Assembly: GCF_029952525.1 (NCBI RefSeq)
Contig: NZ_JASAOF010000002.1
Coordinates: 558,001-622,000, forward strand
From: Saccharopolyspora ipomoeae
GTDB lineage: Bacteria > Actinomycetota > Actinomycetes > Mycobacteriales > Pseudonocardiaceae
Direction: 5' to 3'
DNA length: 64,000 nt
Shown here piece by piece: positions 51,613 to 61,255 of this stretch. Within the stretch, counting starts at the first letter, position 1. Every line of letters starts with the position of its first letter. The translations under genes and the position numbers were made by a program. Below the pieces are notes generated by a model, which made no database searches, had not been told where the DNA came from, and saw only the letters and a program-made list of their open reading frames with translations.

Positions 51613-52811
51613 CGCAGCTACCGCTGACCGGGATCCGGGTCGTGGACCTGGGCCAGTACATCGCCGCTCCCGGGGCCGGGCAGCAGCTGGCCGACCTGGG
51701 AGCCGAGGTGATCAAGGTGGAGAGCCTCACCGGCGACCAAGCGCGCTCCGTCGGTTCGTTCGGCGAGGCGATGCTGCACGCCAACAACCGCGGCAAGCGC
51801 AGCATCGCGGTCGACCTCCGCCGCCCGGATGGCTTCCAGATCGTCGACGAGCTGTGCGCGGAGTCGGACGTGCTGCTGCACAACTTCCGGCACGGATCGG
51901 CCGATCGCCTCGGCATCGGTCCGGAGCAGGCGCGCTCACGCCACCCGCACCTGGTCTACGGGTTCGTCACCGGCTTCGGCACCCGCGGCCCCTCCGCGGG
52001 ACGAGCGGGCCTGGACATCGCCGCGCAGGCCGAGTTCGGGGTCATGCACACCACCGGCGACGCCGACGGAGAACCGCAGCGCGTCGGCTTCACCATCGCC
52101 GACGTGCTCGCCGCCAACGCCCTCGCCACCGGGGTGCTCGCGGCCCTGGTCCGCCGCGGCCGCACCGGCGACGGCGCGCTCGTCGAGACGTCGCTGATGG
52201 AGGCGGTGGTGGCGGCTCAGGCGGCGCAATGGACGAACTACCGGCTCACCGGCGAAGCGCCACGGCGGACCGGAAACGGCCAGCCCGCGGTCGCACCCGC
52301 CGCGGACCTCGTGCGGACCGTCGACGGCGCCGTCGTGGTGTCGGCCTACACCGAAACCAAGTGGGCGGCGCTGTGCTCGGCGATCGGCAGGCCCGAACTC
52401 GCCGCCGACCCGCGCTTCGCGGACAACCGATCGAGGGTCGCCCACCGCGCGGAGCTCAAGGAGGTCCTGAGCTCCGCCCTCGGCCACCTCACCCGCGCCG
52501 AGGCCATCGCGCTGCTGGCTTCGCGGGGGATCGTGTGCGGCTCGGTGCGCTCGTTCGACGAGCTGGTGAAGGACCCGGACCTCTCCGCGTCGGGCCTGGT
52601 CGTCGAGCTGGAGGAGCTCGGCATCGACGCCCCCGCCGCGCCCTTCCGGGTCGACGCGGCGGCGCGCGGCCGGACCTCGGCCGCGCCCCGGCTGGGCCAG
52701 CACACCCGCGACGTGCTGCGCGAACTCGGGCGCGGCGACGACGAGATCGACCGGCTCGCCGACGACGGCGTCATCGGCGAGCCGCAACACCCACGAGGGA
52801 TGGAGACATGA
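51609..52811 (+). CDS. Class III CoA transferase (CaiB/BaiF family)
   Basis: 400 residues. Moves CoA from a donor thioester to a carboxylic acid without ATP. Typical opening TGIRVVDLGQYIAAPGAGQQLADLGAEVIKVE; NRGKRSIAVDL; catalytic Asp in RAGLDIAAQAEFG. The GTG start overlaps the transporter stop and the end overlaps the acyl-CoA dehydrogenase start (ATGA). It should activate the imported acid for dehydrogenation by the next enzyme. Confidence 0.92.
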   Translation: MTQLPLTGIRVVDLGQYIAAPGAGQQLADLGAEVIKVESLTGDQARSVGSFGEAMLHANNRGKRSIAVDLRRPDGFQIVDELCAESDVLLHNFRHGSADRLGIGPEQARSRHPHLVYGFVTGFGTRGPSAGRAGLDIAAQAEFGVMHTTGDADGEPQRVGFTIADVLAANALATGVLAALVRRGRTGDGALVETSLMEAVVAAQAAQWTNYRLTGEAPRRTGNGQPAVAPAADLVRTVDGAVVVSAYTETKWAALCSAIGRPELAADPRFADNRSRVAHRAELKEVLSSALGHLTRAEAIALLASRGIVCGSVRSFDELVKDPDLSASGLVVELEELGIDAPAAPFRVDAAARGRTSAAPRLGQHTRDVLRELGRGDDEIDRLADDGVIGEPQHPRGMET

Positions 52812-53983
52812 TGACCCGCGGCACGCCGGACTTCGACGCGTACCTGCGCACGATCGCCCAGTTCACCGACGACGAGCTGATCCCGGCCGAACCCGAGATG
52901 GTCGCCGCCGGGCAGGTCCCGGACGGGCTCGTGCAGCGCATGGCCGAGCTCGGGCTGTTCGGCATCTCGATCCCGCCCGCCTACGGCGGTCTCGGCTGGA
53001 GCATGGAGCAGCAGGTGCTGCTGACGTTGGAGTTCACCAGGGCCTCGTGCGTCTACCGCTCGCGCTTCTCGACCGTGATCGGGCTCTGCTCGCAGGCGAT
53101 CCTCGACCACGGCACCGAGCAGCAACGCCGCGAGCTGCTGCCGGAGATGGCGAGCGGCCGGCGGGTCACCTCGTTCGCGCTGACCGAGCCGGAGGCCGGT
53201 TCGGACGCCACCAACGTGCGGACCACGGCCGAGCGCGCCGGTGACGGGTGGGTCCTGGACGGTTCCAAGCGCTACATCACCAACGCGCACTGGGCCGACA
53301 CGCTGCTGGTCTTCGCGCGCACCGACGACGCCGAGGTGTCGGCCTTCCTCGTGGACCGGACCGCGCCCGGCGTGTCGACCCGGGTCCCCGAGCTCATGAA
53401 CGGCCACGCCGAAGGGCCCGTCGGCGAGATCGACCTGAAGTCGGTGCCCGTCGCCGAGAACGGGCTGCTCGGCGGGGTGCCGGGCACCGGGCTCGCCGCC
53501 GCGATGCGCGGCATCAACCACGCCCGGCTGCACGTGGCGGCCACCTGCGTCGGCCAGGCGACCCGGATGCTGGAGGAGACCACGCGCCACGTCCTGAACA
53601 GGCACCAGTTCGGCGCGCCGCTCGCCGAGCTCGGGGTCGTGCAGGCCCAGCTGGGCCGCTGCTACTCGGAGATGGAGGCCGGGCGCGCGCTGGCCCTCGA
53701 CGCAGCGCGCTCCTTCGACGCCGGAACCGTTCCCCGGCACCGGATTTCGGCTGCGAAGCTGTACTGCTCGGAGATGGTCGGCAGGGTCGCCGACCAGTGC
53801 GTGCAGCTGCTGGGCGGGGAGGGCATCGTCGGACCGCACCCGGTGCCCCGGATGTGGCGCGACGTCCGCACCCTGCGGATCTACGAGGGTGCCTCCGCCA
53901 TCCACGAGCGCAACCTCGGCCGCGCGATGACCAGGTCCGTCGCGGCGGAAGGAGTGCTGCCGGACAGCTACCGCGTACGTTAG
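52808..53983 (+). CDS. Acyl-CoA dehydrogenase
   Basis: 391 residues. FAD enzyme; ALTEPEAGSDATNVRT and RYITNAHWAD are the conserved cofactor loops, and the catalytic Glu is in LRIYEGASAIHERNLGR. Introduces a double bond in the CoA ester formed by the transferase. Start at 52808 overlaps the preceding stop. Followed by a LysR gene 31 bases downstream. Confidence 0.92.
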   Translation: MMTRGTPDFDAYLRTIAQFTDDELIPAEPEMVAAGQVPDGLVQRMAELGLFGISIPPAYGGLGWSMEQQVLLTLEFTRASCVYRSRFSTVIGLCSQAILDHGTEQQRRELLPEMASGRRVTSFALTEPEAGSDATNVRTTAERAGDGWVLDGSKRYITNAHWADTLLVFARTDDAEVSAFLVDRTAPGVSTRVPELMNGHAEGPVGEIDLKSVPVAENGLLGGVPGTGLAAAMRGINHARLHVAATCVGQATRMLEETTRHVLNRHQFGAPLAELGVVQAQLGRCYSEMEAGRALALDAARSFDAGTVPRHRISAAKLYCSEMVGRVADQCVQLLGGEGIVGPHPVPRMWRDVRTLRIYEGASAIHERNLGRAMTRSVAAEGVLPDSYRVR

Positions 53984-54014
53984 TGCTGGTCCGCGGGAGA
54001 CCGGAGGAGACACG

Positions 54015-54995
54015 ATGGAGCTGCGCCAGATCGAGTACTTCCTGGCCGTGGTCGAGCACGAGGGGCTCAACCGCGCCGCCCAGCACCTCTACGTCTCCCA
54101 ACCGGCGTTGTCCCAGGCGATCCAGGCGCTCGAACGCGAGCTCGGCGTGGAGCTGTTCCAGCGCGTCGCGCGCCGCAGCCTCGCCCTCACCCCGGCGGGG
54201 ACGCTGCTGGTGCCCAAAGCGCGAGCGATCCTCGACGACGTGGTGGCCGCCCGCGACGCGCTGAGCTCGGCCCGGGACCTCGAAGCGGGTTCGGTGTCGA
54301 TCGCCACGATGCCCGAGATGTCCAGCGACGCGGTCGCTTCCTGGATCACCTCGTTCCGGGCCCAGTACCCGGACGTGCGGCTGGACATCTCGGAGGTCGC
54401 CGGCGTGCGGGACCTGTGCGGCGAGGTGACCGCCGGGCACTACGAGCTCGGGTTCACCACCCGGCCGGTGCCCGCCAAGAGCCTCGAATTCGTCGAGCTC
54501 GGCGTGCAGCGGCTGCTGCTGGTGATGCCGCCGGGATCACCGGCACCGTCGACCGGCCGACTCCCGCTCGACGCCCTCCGGGAGCTGCCGCTGACGATCT
54601 GCTCGCTCGCGCAGCGCGAGAACGACCGCGTGGCCACGGCCCTGCGCGACGTCGGGGTGGAACCGCGCCTGCTCGCCAGCATGCCCAACCGCCACGCGCA
54701 GCTGACCCTCGTCCTCGGTGGCGGGGTGCACGCCTTCCTGCCGCTGCGGATGGCCGTGCAGGCACGACGACTCGGTGCCGTCGTGATCGAAACCGAGCCG
54801 CTGGTATCGGTTTCCTTCGGCGTGACCCACCGGCGAGCGGCGTTGAGCCCGGCTGCCCGGGAGCTGGTCCGGCACTGCAAGGCCACCCTCGACGCCTGGT
54901 ACGCGGCCATCGCCGACGCCCGGACCGGAGGGACGAGCCTGATCGACGCGGCCGACGCCGCCTACGACGACGTGCACCTCCCGATGAGCCCGTGA
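54015..54995 (+). CDS. LysR-family transcriptional regulator
   Basis: 326 residues. HTH in MELRQIEYFLAVVEHEGLNRAAQHLYVSQPALSQAIQALE, followed by the effector domain. ATG 54015 has GGAGGAG upstream. It closes the MFS-CoA transferase-acyl-CoA dehydrogenase set, probably as its regulator. Its TGA (54993-54995) directly abuts the stop of the next gene on the other strand (54996-54998), so there is no spacer. Confidence 0.92.
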   Translation: MELRQIEYFLAVVEHEGLNRAAQHLYVSQPALSQAIQALERELGVELFQRVARRSLALTPAGTLLVPKARAILDDVVAARDALSSARDLEAGSVSIATMPEMSSDAVASWITSFRAQYPDVRLDISEVAGVRDLCGEVTAGHYELGFTTRPVPAKSLEFVELGVQRLLLVMPPGSPAPSTGRLPLDALRELPLTICSLAQRENDRVATALRDVGVEPRLLASMPNRHAQLTLVLGGGVHAFLPLRMAVQARRLGAVVIETEPLVSVSFGVTHRRAALSPAARELVRHCKATLDAWYAAIADARTGGTSLIDAADAAYDDVHLPMSP

Positions 54996-55517
54996 TCACC
55001 CGGCAGGTCGTCGCAGGGAGGCCGCGAGCGACCTCGTCAGGGGCGCGGCCGGGTCGGTGTCGCCGCGGCTTCCCCGCACCCACGTCGGCGGGCTCGCCGC
55101 CGCGGGCAGCGGTGGAGCGTCGTGCTCCCAGTCGAGGATCACGGTCCGCTCGGCGATGAGCCACCGGCCGGCGCGTCGTTCGAAGATGTCGAAGTAGCGA
55201 AGCCCTTGGAACACCGCACCGCCCTCGACCGGCTGCCGCCGGTACAGGCAGTAGGTCTCCACCTCCGCGCGCTCGCCGTCCAGCGCGATGGTGGGCGGGC
55301 TCATGAAGTGGAACGTGCTCTCCAGCGTGGCGCCGTAGGTCTCGAAGAACTCGAAGAGCTCGTCGACGGTTCCGCTGAATCGCCCGTGGTCGTCCGTGGC
55401 GTCGGGGTGGTAGCAGGTTCTGGCGAGTTCGCGGTCTCCCCGGTCGATCGCGTGGGCGTAGCGCGCGAGGACATCACCGATCTCGGCGCGCGCGAGCAGC
55501 TCGTCAACAGTGGGCAC
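54996..55517 (-). CDS. NTF2/SnoaL-like polyketide cyclase-fold protein
   Basis: About 173 residues. SnoaL-like cone fold: PTVDELLARAEIGDVLARYAHAIDRGD, then HPDATDDHGRFSG and SPPTIALDGERAEVETYC. These catalyse isomerisation, dehydration or hydrolysis in catabolic clusters. The GTG at 55517 has AAGGAGACGAC upstream; a GTG at 55544 overlapping the SDR stop is the alternative. Last gene of the MHS-SDR-SDR-SnoaL unit. Confidence 0.85.
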   Translation of the reverse strand: MPTVDELLARAEIGDVLARYAHAIDRGDRELARTCYHPDATDDHGRFSGTVDELFEFFETYGATLESTFHFMSPPTIALDGERAEVETYCLYRRQPVEGGAVFQGLRYFDIFERRAGRWLIAERTVILDWEHDAPPLPAAASPPTWVRGSRGDTDPAAPLTRSLAASLRRPAG

Positions 55518-55540
55518 GTCGTCTCCTTGCAGCAGGACCT

Positions 55541-56284
55541 TCACACCGCCGTGTAGCCGCCGTCGATGACCAGCTCGGCTCCGGTGACGTACTTCGACTC
55601 GTCCGAGGCCAGGAACAGCACCCCGTGGGCGACGTCGGCCGGTTCTCCTCGGGCGCCCAGCGGTATCGCGGCGAGCGTGCGCGCGTTGTACTCGCGCGCC
55701 GTCGGCGACTCGTCCTGGCGCACCGAGCCGGGCGAGCCCGTGTCGATCGAGCCGGGGTGGACCGAGTTCACCCGGATCGCGTGCTCGGCGTAGGTGGCCG
55801 CGTCGGCTTTCGTCATCAATCGCACGGCCCCTTTCGTCGCGTGGTAGAGCGGCAGCATCGCATTGCCGACCAGCCCGTACATCGAGGACATGTTGACGAT
55901 GCTGCCGCCGCCTGCGGCGATCATCCGCGGCACCACGTGCTTGGTGCACAGCCACGTACCGCGCACGTTGACGGCGAAGAGCTCGTCGAACTCCGCCACC
56001 TCGACCTCGTGAGCCGGTCTTCGCGGTCCGCCGACGCCGGCGTTGTTGACCAGCACGTCGATCCCGCCGTGCGCCTCCGCGATGCGCTGCATCGCGGAGG
56101 CCACCGAGCGCTCGTCCCGGATGTCGACCTGCAGCAGGTCGGAACCCGGCGGGCGCACCAGGTCCAGTCCGATCGCCGCACCGCCCTCGCGGCAGATGGC
56201 TCGGCAGATCTCCGCACCGAGCCCACCGGCCGCACCCGTGACCACGCACGTCTTCCCGGCGAGGCGACCGCCGCCCGAGGTCAT
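55541..56284 (-). CDS. Short-chain dehydrogenase/reductase
   Basis: 247 residues. TGAAGGLGAEI, LVNNAGVG, catalytic Ser in VNMSSMYG and YHATKGAV. C-terminal TGAELVIDGGYTA, the standard ending. The ATG overlaps the upstream SDR stop by four bases. Two SDRs in a row suggest successive alcohol/ketone steps on one ring or chain. Confidence 0.9.
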   Translation of the reverse strand: MTSGGGRLAGKTCVVTGAAGGLGAEICRAICREGGAAIGLDLVRPPGSDLLQVDIRDERSVASAMQRIAEAHGGIDVLVNNAGVGGPRRPAHEVEVAEFDELFAVNVRGTWLCTKHVVPRMIAAGGGSIVNMSSMYGLVGNAMLPLYHATKGAVRLMTKADAATYAEHAIRVNSVHPGSIDTGSPGSVRQDESPTAREYNARTLAAIPLGARGEPADVAHGVLFLASDESKYVTGAELVIDGGYTAV

Positions 56285-57033
56285 GTCGGGCGCCCCGAGA
56301 TCGCGGACCTGCCGCCGTCGACGCGGATCGCTTGGCCGGTGACGTAGCCGGCCCCGGGTGAGGCCAGGAAGGACGCCACGGCGGCGACCTCCTCCGGCCG
56401 GCCCGTCCGCCCCAGCGGGATGGTGCGTTCCCACCGGGCTCTGGCCTCGTCGTCGCGCCACGCGTCGTCGTTGATGGCGGTGCGGATGAATCCCGGGTTG
56501 ATCGCGTTCACCGTCACCCCTTCCGGTGCGAGTTCCGCGGCGAGCTGGCGGGTCAGCGCGACGATCCCGCCCTTGGAGGCCGTGTAGGCCGGGTAGGCGT
56601 AGCCGCGGTCGGCGGCGCCGGAACCGATGTTGATCACGCGCTTGGCCCCGTTCCCGGCCGTGAGGTGCGGTATCGCGGCCTGCACGACGCGGAAGGTGCC
56701 GACGAGGTTGATGTCGAGCACCGACCGCCAGATCTCGGGAGTCGTGTCGCGCGCGTCGGCGCGCACCAGCACCCCGGCCGCGTTGACCACGACGTCGATG
56801 CGGGACCGCCACCCGGCGACCTCGCCGATGGCCGCTGCGACCTGCGCGTCCTCGCGCACGTCGCAGGGCACGGCCAGGCGGTCCCGGTCATCGCGCGCGG
56901 CGGCCAGTCCGGTCTCGTCGCGGTCGAGGGCGGCGACGTGGAGCCCGTCCCGGCGCAGCTGGTCGGCGATCGCCGCACCGATCCCCGACGCCGCCCCGGT
57001 GACGACCGCGACCCTCGGTGCCGGTCCGGTCAT
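56281..57033 (-). CDS. Short-chain dehydrogenase/reductase
   Basis: 250 residues. TGAASGIGAAI, VVNAAGVL (Ala for Asn in NNAG), YTASKGGIVAL active site, VTGQAIRVDGG ending. Overlaps both neighbours by ATGA (MHS transporter upstream, SDR downstream), so the four genes from 58340 to 54996 form one tightly coupled operon. Confidence 0.9.
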   Translation of the reverse strand: MTGPAPRVAVVTGAASGIGAAIADQLRRDGLHVAALDRDETGLAAARDDRDRLAVPCDVREDAQVAAAIGEVAGWRSRIDVVVNAAGVLVRADARDTTPEIWRSVLDINLVGTFRVVQAAIPHLTAGNGAKRVINIGSGAADRGYAYPAYTASKGGIVALTRQLAAELAPEGVTVNAINPGFIRTAINDDAWRDDEARARWERTIPLGRTGRPEEVAAVASFLASPGAGYVTGQAIRVDGGRSAISGRPT

Positions 57034-58340
57034 GACGCCGCCGCCGCGGCTCCGGTGCCGACCTCCGCCTCGTCGTCGGCGGCGCCCCTGTTGCGGATCC
57101 GGATGACCGCGATCGTCGAGACCAGCGAGATCAGGCTCATCGCCAGCAGGTACCAGCCCAGCGAGTTGATGCCGAACGTGGCCACGAGGCTGGCCGCCAC
57201 CATCGGGGCGATCGCGCTGCCGCCGATCATGCCGATGGTGTAGCCGATCGACAGGCCCGAGTAGCGCACGTTGACCGGGAACGCCTCCGCGTAGAACACC
57301 CCGGCCACGCCTTGGCCCGCGGCGTGCGGGATGCACATCAGCACGTAGCCGAGGAAGATCAGCCACACGTCCCCGCTGCTGACCAGCCAGATCCACGGGA
57401 AGGCCAGGATCGCCTTGCCGAACACCCCGGCCAGGATCATCCGGCCGCGGCCGACCCGGTCCGACAGCGTGCCGGAGGCGACCACGAACGCGCAGTCCAA
57501 GATCATCGCCACCAGGACGATCAGCAGGATGGTGCCGCGGCTGATGCCCAGCGAGGTCGTGGCGTAGGACAGCCCGAACACCGACATCAGGTAGAACACC
57601 ACGCCGCCGCTGAGCGTGGTACCGGCCACCAGCAACGTCCGCACCGGGTAGGTGCGCAGGATCGTCAGCGCCGGAGCCCGGTCGGTGGCGCCGCGCTGCT
57701 TGATCTTCTCGAAGGTCGGGCTCTCGTCGATGGTCCGCCGCAGCACGTAACCCAGCACGATGAGGATCGCGCTGAGCAAGAACGGCACGCGCCAACCCCA
57801 GCTCAAGAACGCCTCCTGCGGCAACGCGTTGAGCGGCAGGAAGACCAGGGTGGCCAGCACCAGACCGAGCGGACCGCCGATCTGCACGAAACTGCCGAAG
57901 TAGCCCTGCTTCTCAGGTCGGCTGTGCTCCATCGTCAGCAGCACCGCGCCGCCCAGCTCGCCGCCCATCGCGAACCCCTGCACGATCCGCAGCAGGATCA
58001 GCAGCACCGGGGCGGCCACGCCCAGGGTGGTGAAGCCCGGCAGGAGTCCGATGAGCAGCGTCGCGCCGCCCATGAGGGTCAGGGTCAGCACGAGCATCGG
58101 GCGCCGACCGATCTTGTCGCCGAGGTGACCGATCACCACTCCGCCGATGGGGCGGACGAGGAAGGCGACCGCGAAGGTCGACAGCGACACCAGCGTGCCC
58201 GCCAAGCCCTGCAGCGCGGGGAAGAACACCTTGTTGAACACCAGCGCCGCGGCGGTCGCGTAGATGAAGAAGTCGTAGTACTCGATGGTCGTTCCGATCA
58301 CGCTCGCCGCAGCGGCGCGTCTGGACTGCAATGTGGCCAT
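57030..58340 (-). CDS. MHS-family metabolite:H+ symporter
   Basis: 436 residues. Opening ASVIGTTIEYYDFFIYATAAALVF is diagnostic of the MHS family; GHLGDKIGRRPMLVL loop; RIVQGFAMGGELGGAV. ATG 58340 follows AAGAGAG; a longer frame extends into spacer with no site. First gene of the SDR operon; 151 bases separate it from the flavin reductase upstream, enough for its own promoter. Imports the compound degraded by the following enzymes (inferred). Confidence 0.9.
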   Translation of the reverse strand: MATLQSRRAAAASVIGTTIEYYDFFIYATAAALVFNKVFFPALQGLAGTLVSLSTFAVAFLVRPIGGVVIGHLGDKIGRRPMLVLTLTLMGGATLLIGLLPGFTTLGVAAPVLLILLRIVQGFAMGGELGGAVLLTMEHSRPEKQGYFGSFVQIGGPLGLVLATLVFLPLNALPQEAFLSWGWRVPFLLSAILIVLGYVLRRTIDESPTFEKIKQRGATDRAPALTILRTYPVRTLLVAGTTLSGGVVFYLMSVFGLSYATTSLGISRGTILLIVLVAMILDCAFVVASGTLSDRVGRGRMILAGVFGKAILAFPWIWLVSSGDVWLIFLGYVLMCIPHAAGQGVAGVFYAEAFPVNVRYSGLSIGYTIGMIGGSAIAPMVAASLVATFGINSLGWYLLAMSLISLVSTIAVIRIRNRGAADDEAEVGTGAAAAAS

Positions 58341-58491
58341 GATGTCTCTCTTCGTTGAGAGCGAGTGGTTTTCGATTCGCCGATGTTCCGGCGATCGCGA
58401 ATGGCATCGAAATGCGGCCGCGTTCGGCCCGTGCCGCAATCGCGCGACAACGCGTGCGGCATTGGAGCGTTGAATTCCCGGAGGGATCAGA

Positions 58492-59013
58492 TCACGCGGT
58501 CGTGCCCGGTATATCCAGGTAGTCGCCGCGGTGGAACAGCAGCGGACGGCGCTCGCCGGTGCCGGCCAGGTCGTGCACCTCGCCGATGACGATGGTGTGA
58601 TCGCCACCGTCGTACTCGTGCCGCAGCTCGCAGTCGATCCACGCGACCACCCCGTCCAGGACGGGTGCGCCCAGCGGGCTCGGCGACCACTCCACCCCGG
58701 CGAACTTGTCCGCTCCGGAGCGGGAGAACTGCTGGCTGAGCTCGCGCTGATCGGCCGCGAGGATGTTGACGCAGAAGGAACCGACGTCGCGGATCCGCGG
58801 CCAGGTCCGCGACGTCCGGGCGACCGCGAAGGTCACCAGCGGTGGCTCCAGCGACAGCGAGGCGAACGACTGGCAGGTCAGCCCGATCGGCCCGTCGGAG
58901 CCCACCGCCGAGACCACGACGACGCCGGAGCAGAAGGACCCCACCACCTCGCGCAAGCGCTGCGGGGAGATCGGACCGCGGAATTCGCTCCTCGCCCTTT
59001 CGCTCGTTTCCAT
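58492..59013 (-). CDS. Flavin reductase
   Basis: 173 residues of the FMN-binding split-barrel (HpaC-like) type: FCSGVVVVSAVGSDGPIGLTCQSFASLSLEPPLVTFAV, SFCVNILAADQ, DCELRHEYDGGDHTIVIGEV. It supplies reduced FMN to a partner monooxygenase, here most likely the luciferase-like protein at 62032, in the same strand group. ATG 59013 has AAAGGTGG upstream. Confidence 0.9.
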   Translation of the reverse strand: METSERARSEFRGPISPQRLREVVGSFCSGVVVVSAVGSDGPIGLTCQSFASLSLEPPLVTFAVARTSRTWPRIRDVGSFCVNILAADQRELSQQFSRSGADKFAGVEWSPSPLGAPVLDGVVAWIDCELRHEYDGGDHTIVIGEVHDLAGTGERRPLLFHRGDYLDIPGTTA

Positions 59014-59044
59014 GTCTCACCACCTTTCGGGATGACGGAGGAAT

Positions 59045-59995
59045 TCAGAGCAACGCCACCGCGTTGCCGGGTGAGCCCAGCCCGCCGACCAGCGCCAGGG
59101 GCACCGACACGAACAGGAACTCGGAGCGGCCGAGGTCCCGGAGCCGCACCGCGAGCTCGTCGAAGTCGAACAGCTCCCCGAGCGGGATGCCGAGCAGCCC
59201 GAGCAACCGGCGGTGCAGGCTGCCCACGGCCGGGTCACCGGGCGTCACCTCGACCGCCGGGTTGTCCGCGCCGATCGCTGCGATGTGCCAGTCCCACAGC
59301 AGTTCCGCCGTCGCCTCGTCGGCACCCAGCCCGGCCGATTCCAATCCGCTCTTGCGGGCCGAGATCTCCTCCCGCGCCGAGGGTTCCAGCGCCCGGTACG
59401 CCTCCAGCCAACCGGTTCGCACGCACAGCACGTCACCGGGGCGGATCGTGACGTCCTGCGCCCGAGCGACGGCGCGCAGGTCGTCGGCGGAGATGCTGCG
59501 CTCGGCGAGCGGGTCGTAGCCGCTGCCGCTGAGATGCGCGGCGACGTCGAGCAGGACTCCGCGCCCGATGATGCCGGCGCGGGCCCATTGGTGGATGCTC
59601 AGCCGCGGGTTCCCGGTGGCCGGGTCGTCCACGACTCCGCCGTAGAAGCCGTGCTCGCGCACCCGGTGGTGCCGGAACCCGTCCCACTGGGTCGATCCCT
59701 GCGGGAAGAAGGAGTCCAGCCGGTCGTCCCACATGCTGCCGATCCGCTTGATCGTGTGCTGGAACGGTTCTCGCCGGAACAGCGGCGGATCCGGTTGGTC
59801 CAGCGGCAGGCTCAGCCCGATCCGTTCGCCGGTGCGCACCGATGCGGTGGCGGCGCGCACTGCTTCGGCGTCCAGCAGGTTGAGGGTGCCGAGCTCGTCA
59901 TCGGGCCCGAACACGCCCCACGAGCAGTTCGCGCCGATGTCCTCCAGCCGCGGCAGCTCCGCGTACTCGGGCAGCGATGTCGCGTCGATGTCCAC
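59045..59995 (-). CDS. Cyclase-family protein (kynurenine formamidase-like metal hydrolase)
   Basis: 316 residues, the longer branch of the cyclase family. The metal region reads GSTQWDGFRHHRVREHG instead of HSGTHxD, typical for this branch; also GVLLDVAAH, PGDVLCVRTGWLEAY and the C-terminal FLFVSVPL. Family members hydrolyse formamides, lactones or cyclic esters. GTG start with AGAGGTGAGCA. It lies between the flavin reductase and an acyl-CoA dehydrogenase, so a ring-opening hydrolysis step after oxygenation is plausible. Confidence 0.85.
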   Translation of the reverse strand: MDIDATSLPEYAELPRLEDIGANCSWGVFGPDDELGTLNLLDAEAVRAATASVRTGERIGLSLPLDQPDPPLFRREPFQHTIKRIGSMWDDRLDSFFPQGSTQWDGFRHHRVREHGFYGGVVDDPATGNPRLSIHQWARAGIIGRGVLLDVAAHLSGSGYDPLAERSISADDLRAVARAQDVTIRPGDVLCVRTGWLEAYRALEPSAREEISARKSGLESAGLGADEATAELLWDWHIAAIGADNPAVEVTPGDPAVGSLHRRLLGLLGIPLGELFDFDELAVRLRDLGRSEFLFVSVPLALVGGLGSPGNAVALL

Positions 59996-60017
59996 TGCTC
60001 ACCTCTCCGGTTCGCGA

Positions 60018-61250
60018 CTAGAGCTCGTGGTCGCCGGCGAGCAGGCGCCCGGCGATGGTGCGGCGCTGGATCTCCGAGGTCCCGTCGGGGATCCGCAGCG
60101 TGCGCGCGTGCCGCCACGCCTCCTGCAGCCGCAGCTCGTTGGTCAGGCCCATCGCGCCGTGCACCTGCATGGCCGAATCGCTGACCCGTCCCAGCATCTC
60201 GGTGCACAGGGCCTTGGTCATCGAGGTCTCCTTGACGGCCCGTTCGCGCTGCTCGACCAGCCACGCGGTGCGCGCCACCACCGATTTGGCGGCGTAGACG
60301 TCCATCGCCATCTCCGCCAGCTTGATCTGGATCGCCTGGTGATCACCGATGGCGGAGTCGAAGGTCTCGCGCTGCTGGGCGTAGTCCAGCGACATCTCCA
60401 GCGCCCAGCGGGCCAGGCCGACGCACATCGCCGACATCGACAGCCGGCCCTTGCTGATCCCCAGCAGCGCCAGCGCCAGCCCCTTGTGCAGCGTTCCGAT
60501 GATGTGGTCGTCGGGAACCCGCAGGTCCTCGACGGTCACGATCCCGATGTGCGATCCGGCGTGGCCAAGGATCGGGATGACGCTGGTGCACTCGAAGCCC
60601 TCGGACCGGGTGTCGACGAAGAACGCGGTGATGCCGCCGCGCCGGTCCTTGTTCGCCTCGGGATCGGTGACGGCGAACAGGATGCAGTAGTCCGCGTAGG
60701 GCGCGTTGGTGATCCACTGCTTGGAGCCGTTGATGACCCACTCGTCACCGTCGCGGACCGCACGGGTGCGGATGCGCTGGACGTCGGAACCGGCGCCGGG
60801 TTCGGAGAGCCCGAAGCACAGCGTCTTCTCGCCCGAAGCGATGCCCTCCAGGTACCGCACCCGCACGTCGGGCTTGAGCTCGCACAGGATCGGGCTCAGC
60901 CCGTTGGTGAACACCGACGGGATCACGTTCTCGTGGATCAGGGGTCGGGCGGGCCCGCAGATCCGGTTGAGCTCCTCCTGGATGTGCACCAGCGCGATCT
61001 CGCCGAGCCCGCCCCCGCCGAGCGCCTCATCGCCGAACATGGTGTAGAAACCGGCCTCTGCCGAGGCCATCCTGACCTGCTTCTTCAGGTCCTGAACGGC
61101 CGGCACCAGCAGTCCGTCGTCGTCGTAGCGCTTGCGCTCGTCGTCGAGCAGCGCGGCGTGCTCGCGTTCGATCGGTTCGACGTGGCGCTCGATGAAGCTG
61201 AGCACCGCCTCGGCCGTCGCCGCGGCCTCGTCCGGAACGGTGAATTCCAT
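60018..61250 (-). CDS. Acyl-CoA dehydrogenase with Asp at the usual catalytic-Glu position
   Basis: 410 residues. GLSEPGAGSDVQRIRT and KQWITNAPYAD confirm the family. At the usual catalytic site the sequence is IPDGTSEIQ rather than IYEGTSEIQ, so Asp replaces Glu, as in ACAD10/11-like branches. ATG 61250 lies 5 bases after the TetR stop, so the two are co-translated. Acts on a larger or modified acyl-CoA in the pathway (inferred). Confidence 0.9.
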   Translation of the reverse strand: MEFTVPDEAAATAEAVLSFIERHVEPIEREHAALLDDERKRYDDDGLLVPAVQDLKKQVRMASAEAGFYTMFGDEALGGGGLGEIALVHIQEELNRICGPARPLIHENVIPSVFTNGLSPILCELKPDVRVRYLEGIASGEKTLCFGLSEPGAGSDVQRIRTRAVRDGDEWVINGSKQWITNAPYADYCILFAVTDPEANKDRRGGITAFFVDTRSEGFECTSVIPILGHAGSHIGIVTVEDLRVPDDHIIGTLHKGLALALLGISKGRLSMSAMCVGLARWALEMSLDYAQQRETFDSAIGDHQAIQIKLAEMAMDVYAAKSVVARTAWLVEQRERAVKETSMTKALCTEMLGRVSDSAMQVHGAMGLTNELRLQEAWRHARTLRIPDGTSEIQRRTIAGRLLAGDHEL

Positions 61251-61255
61251 GCGCG

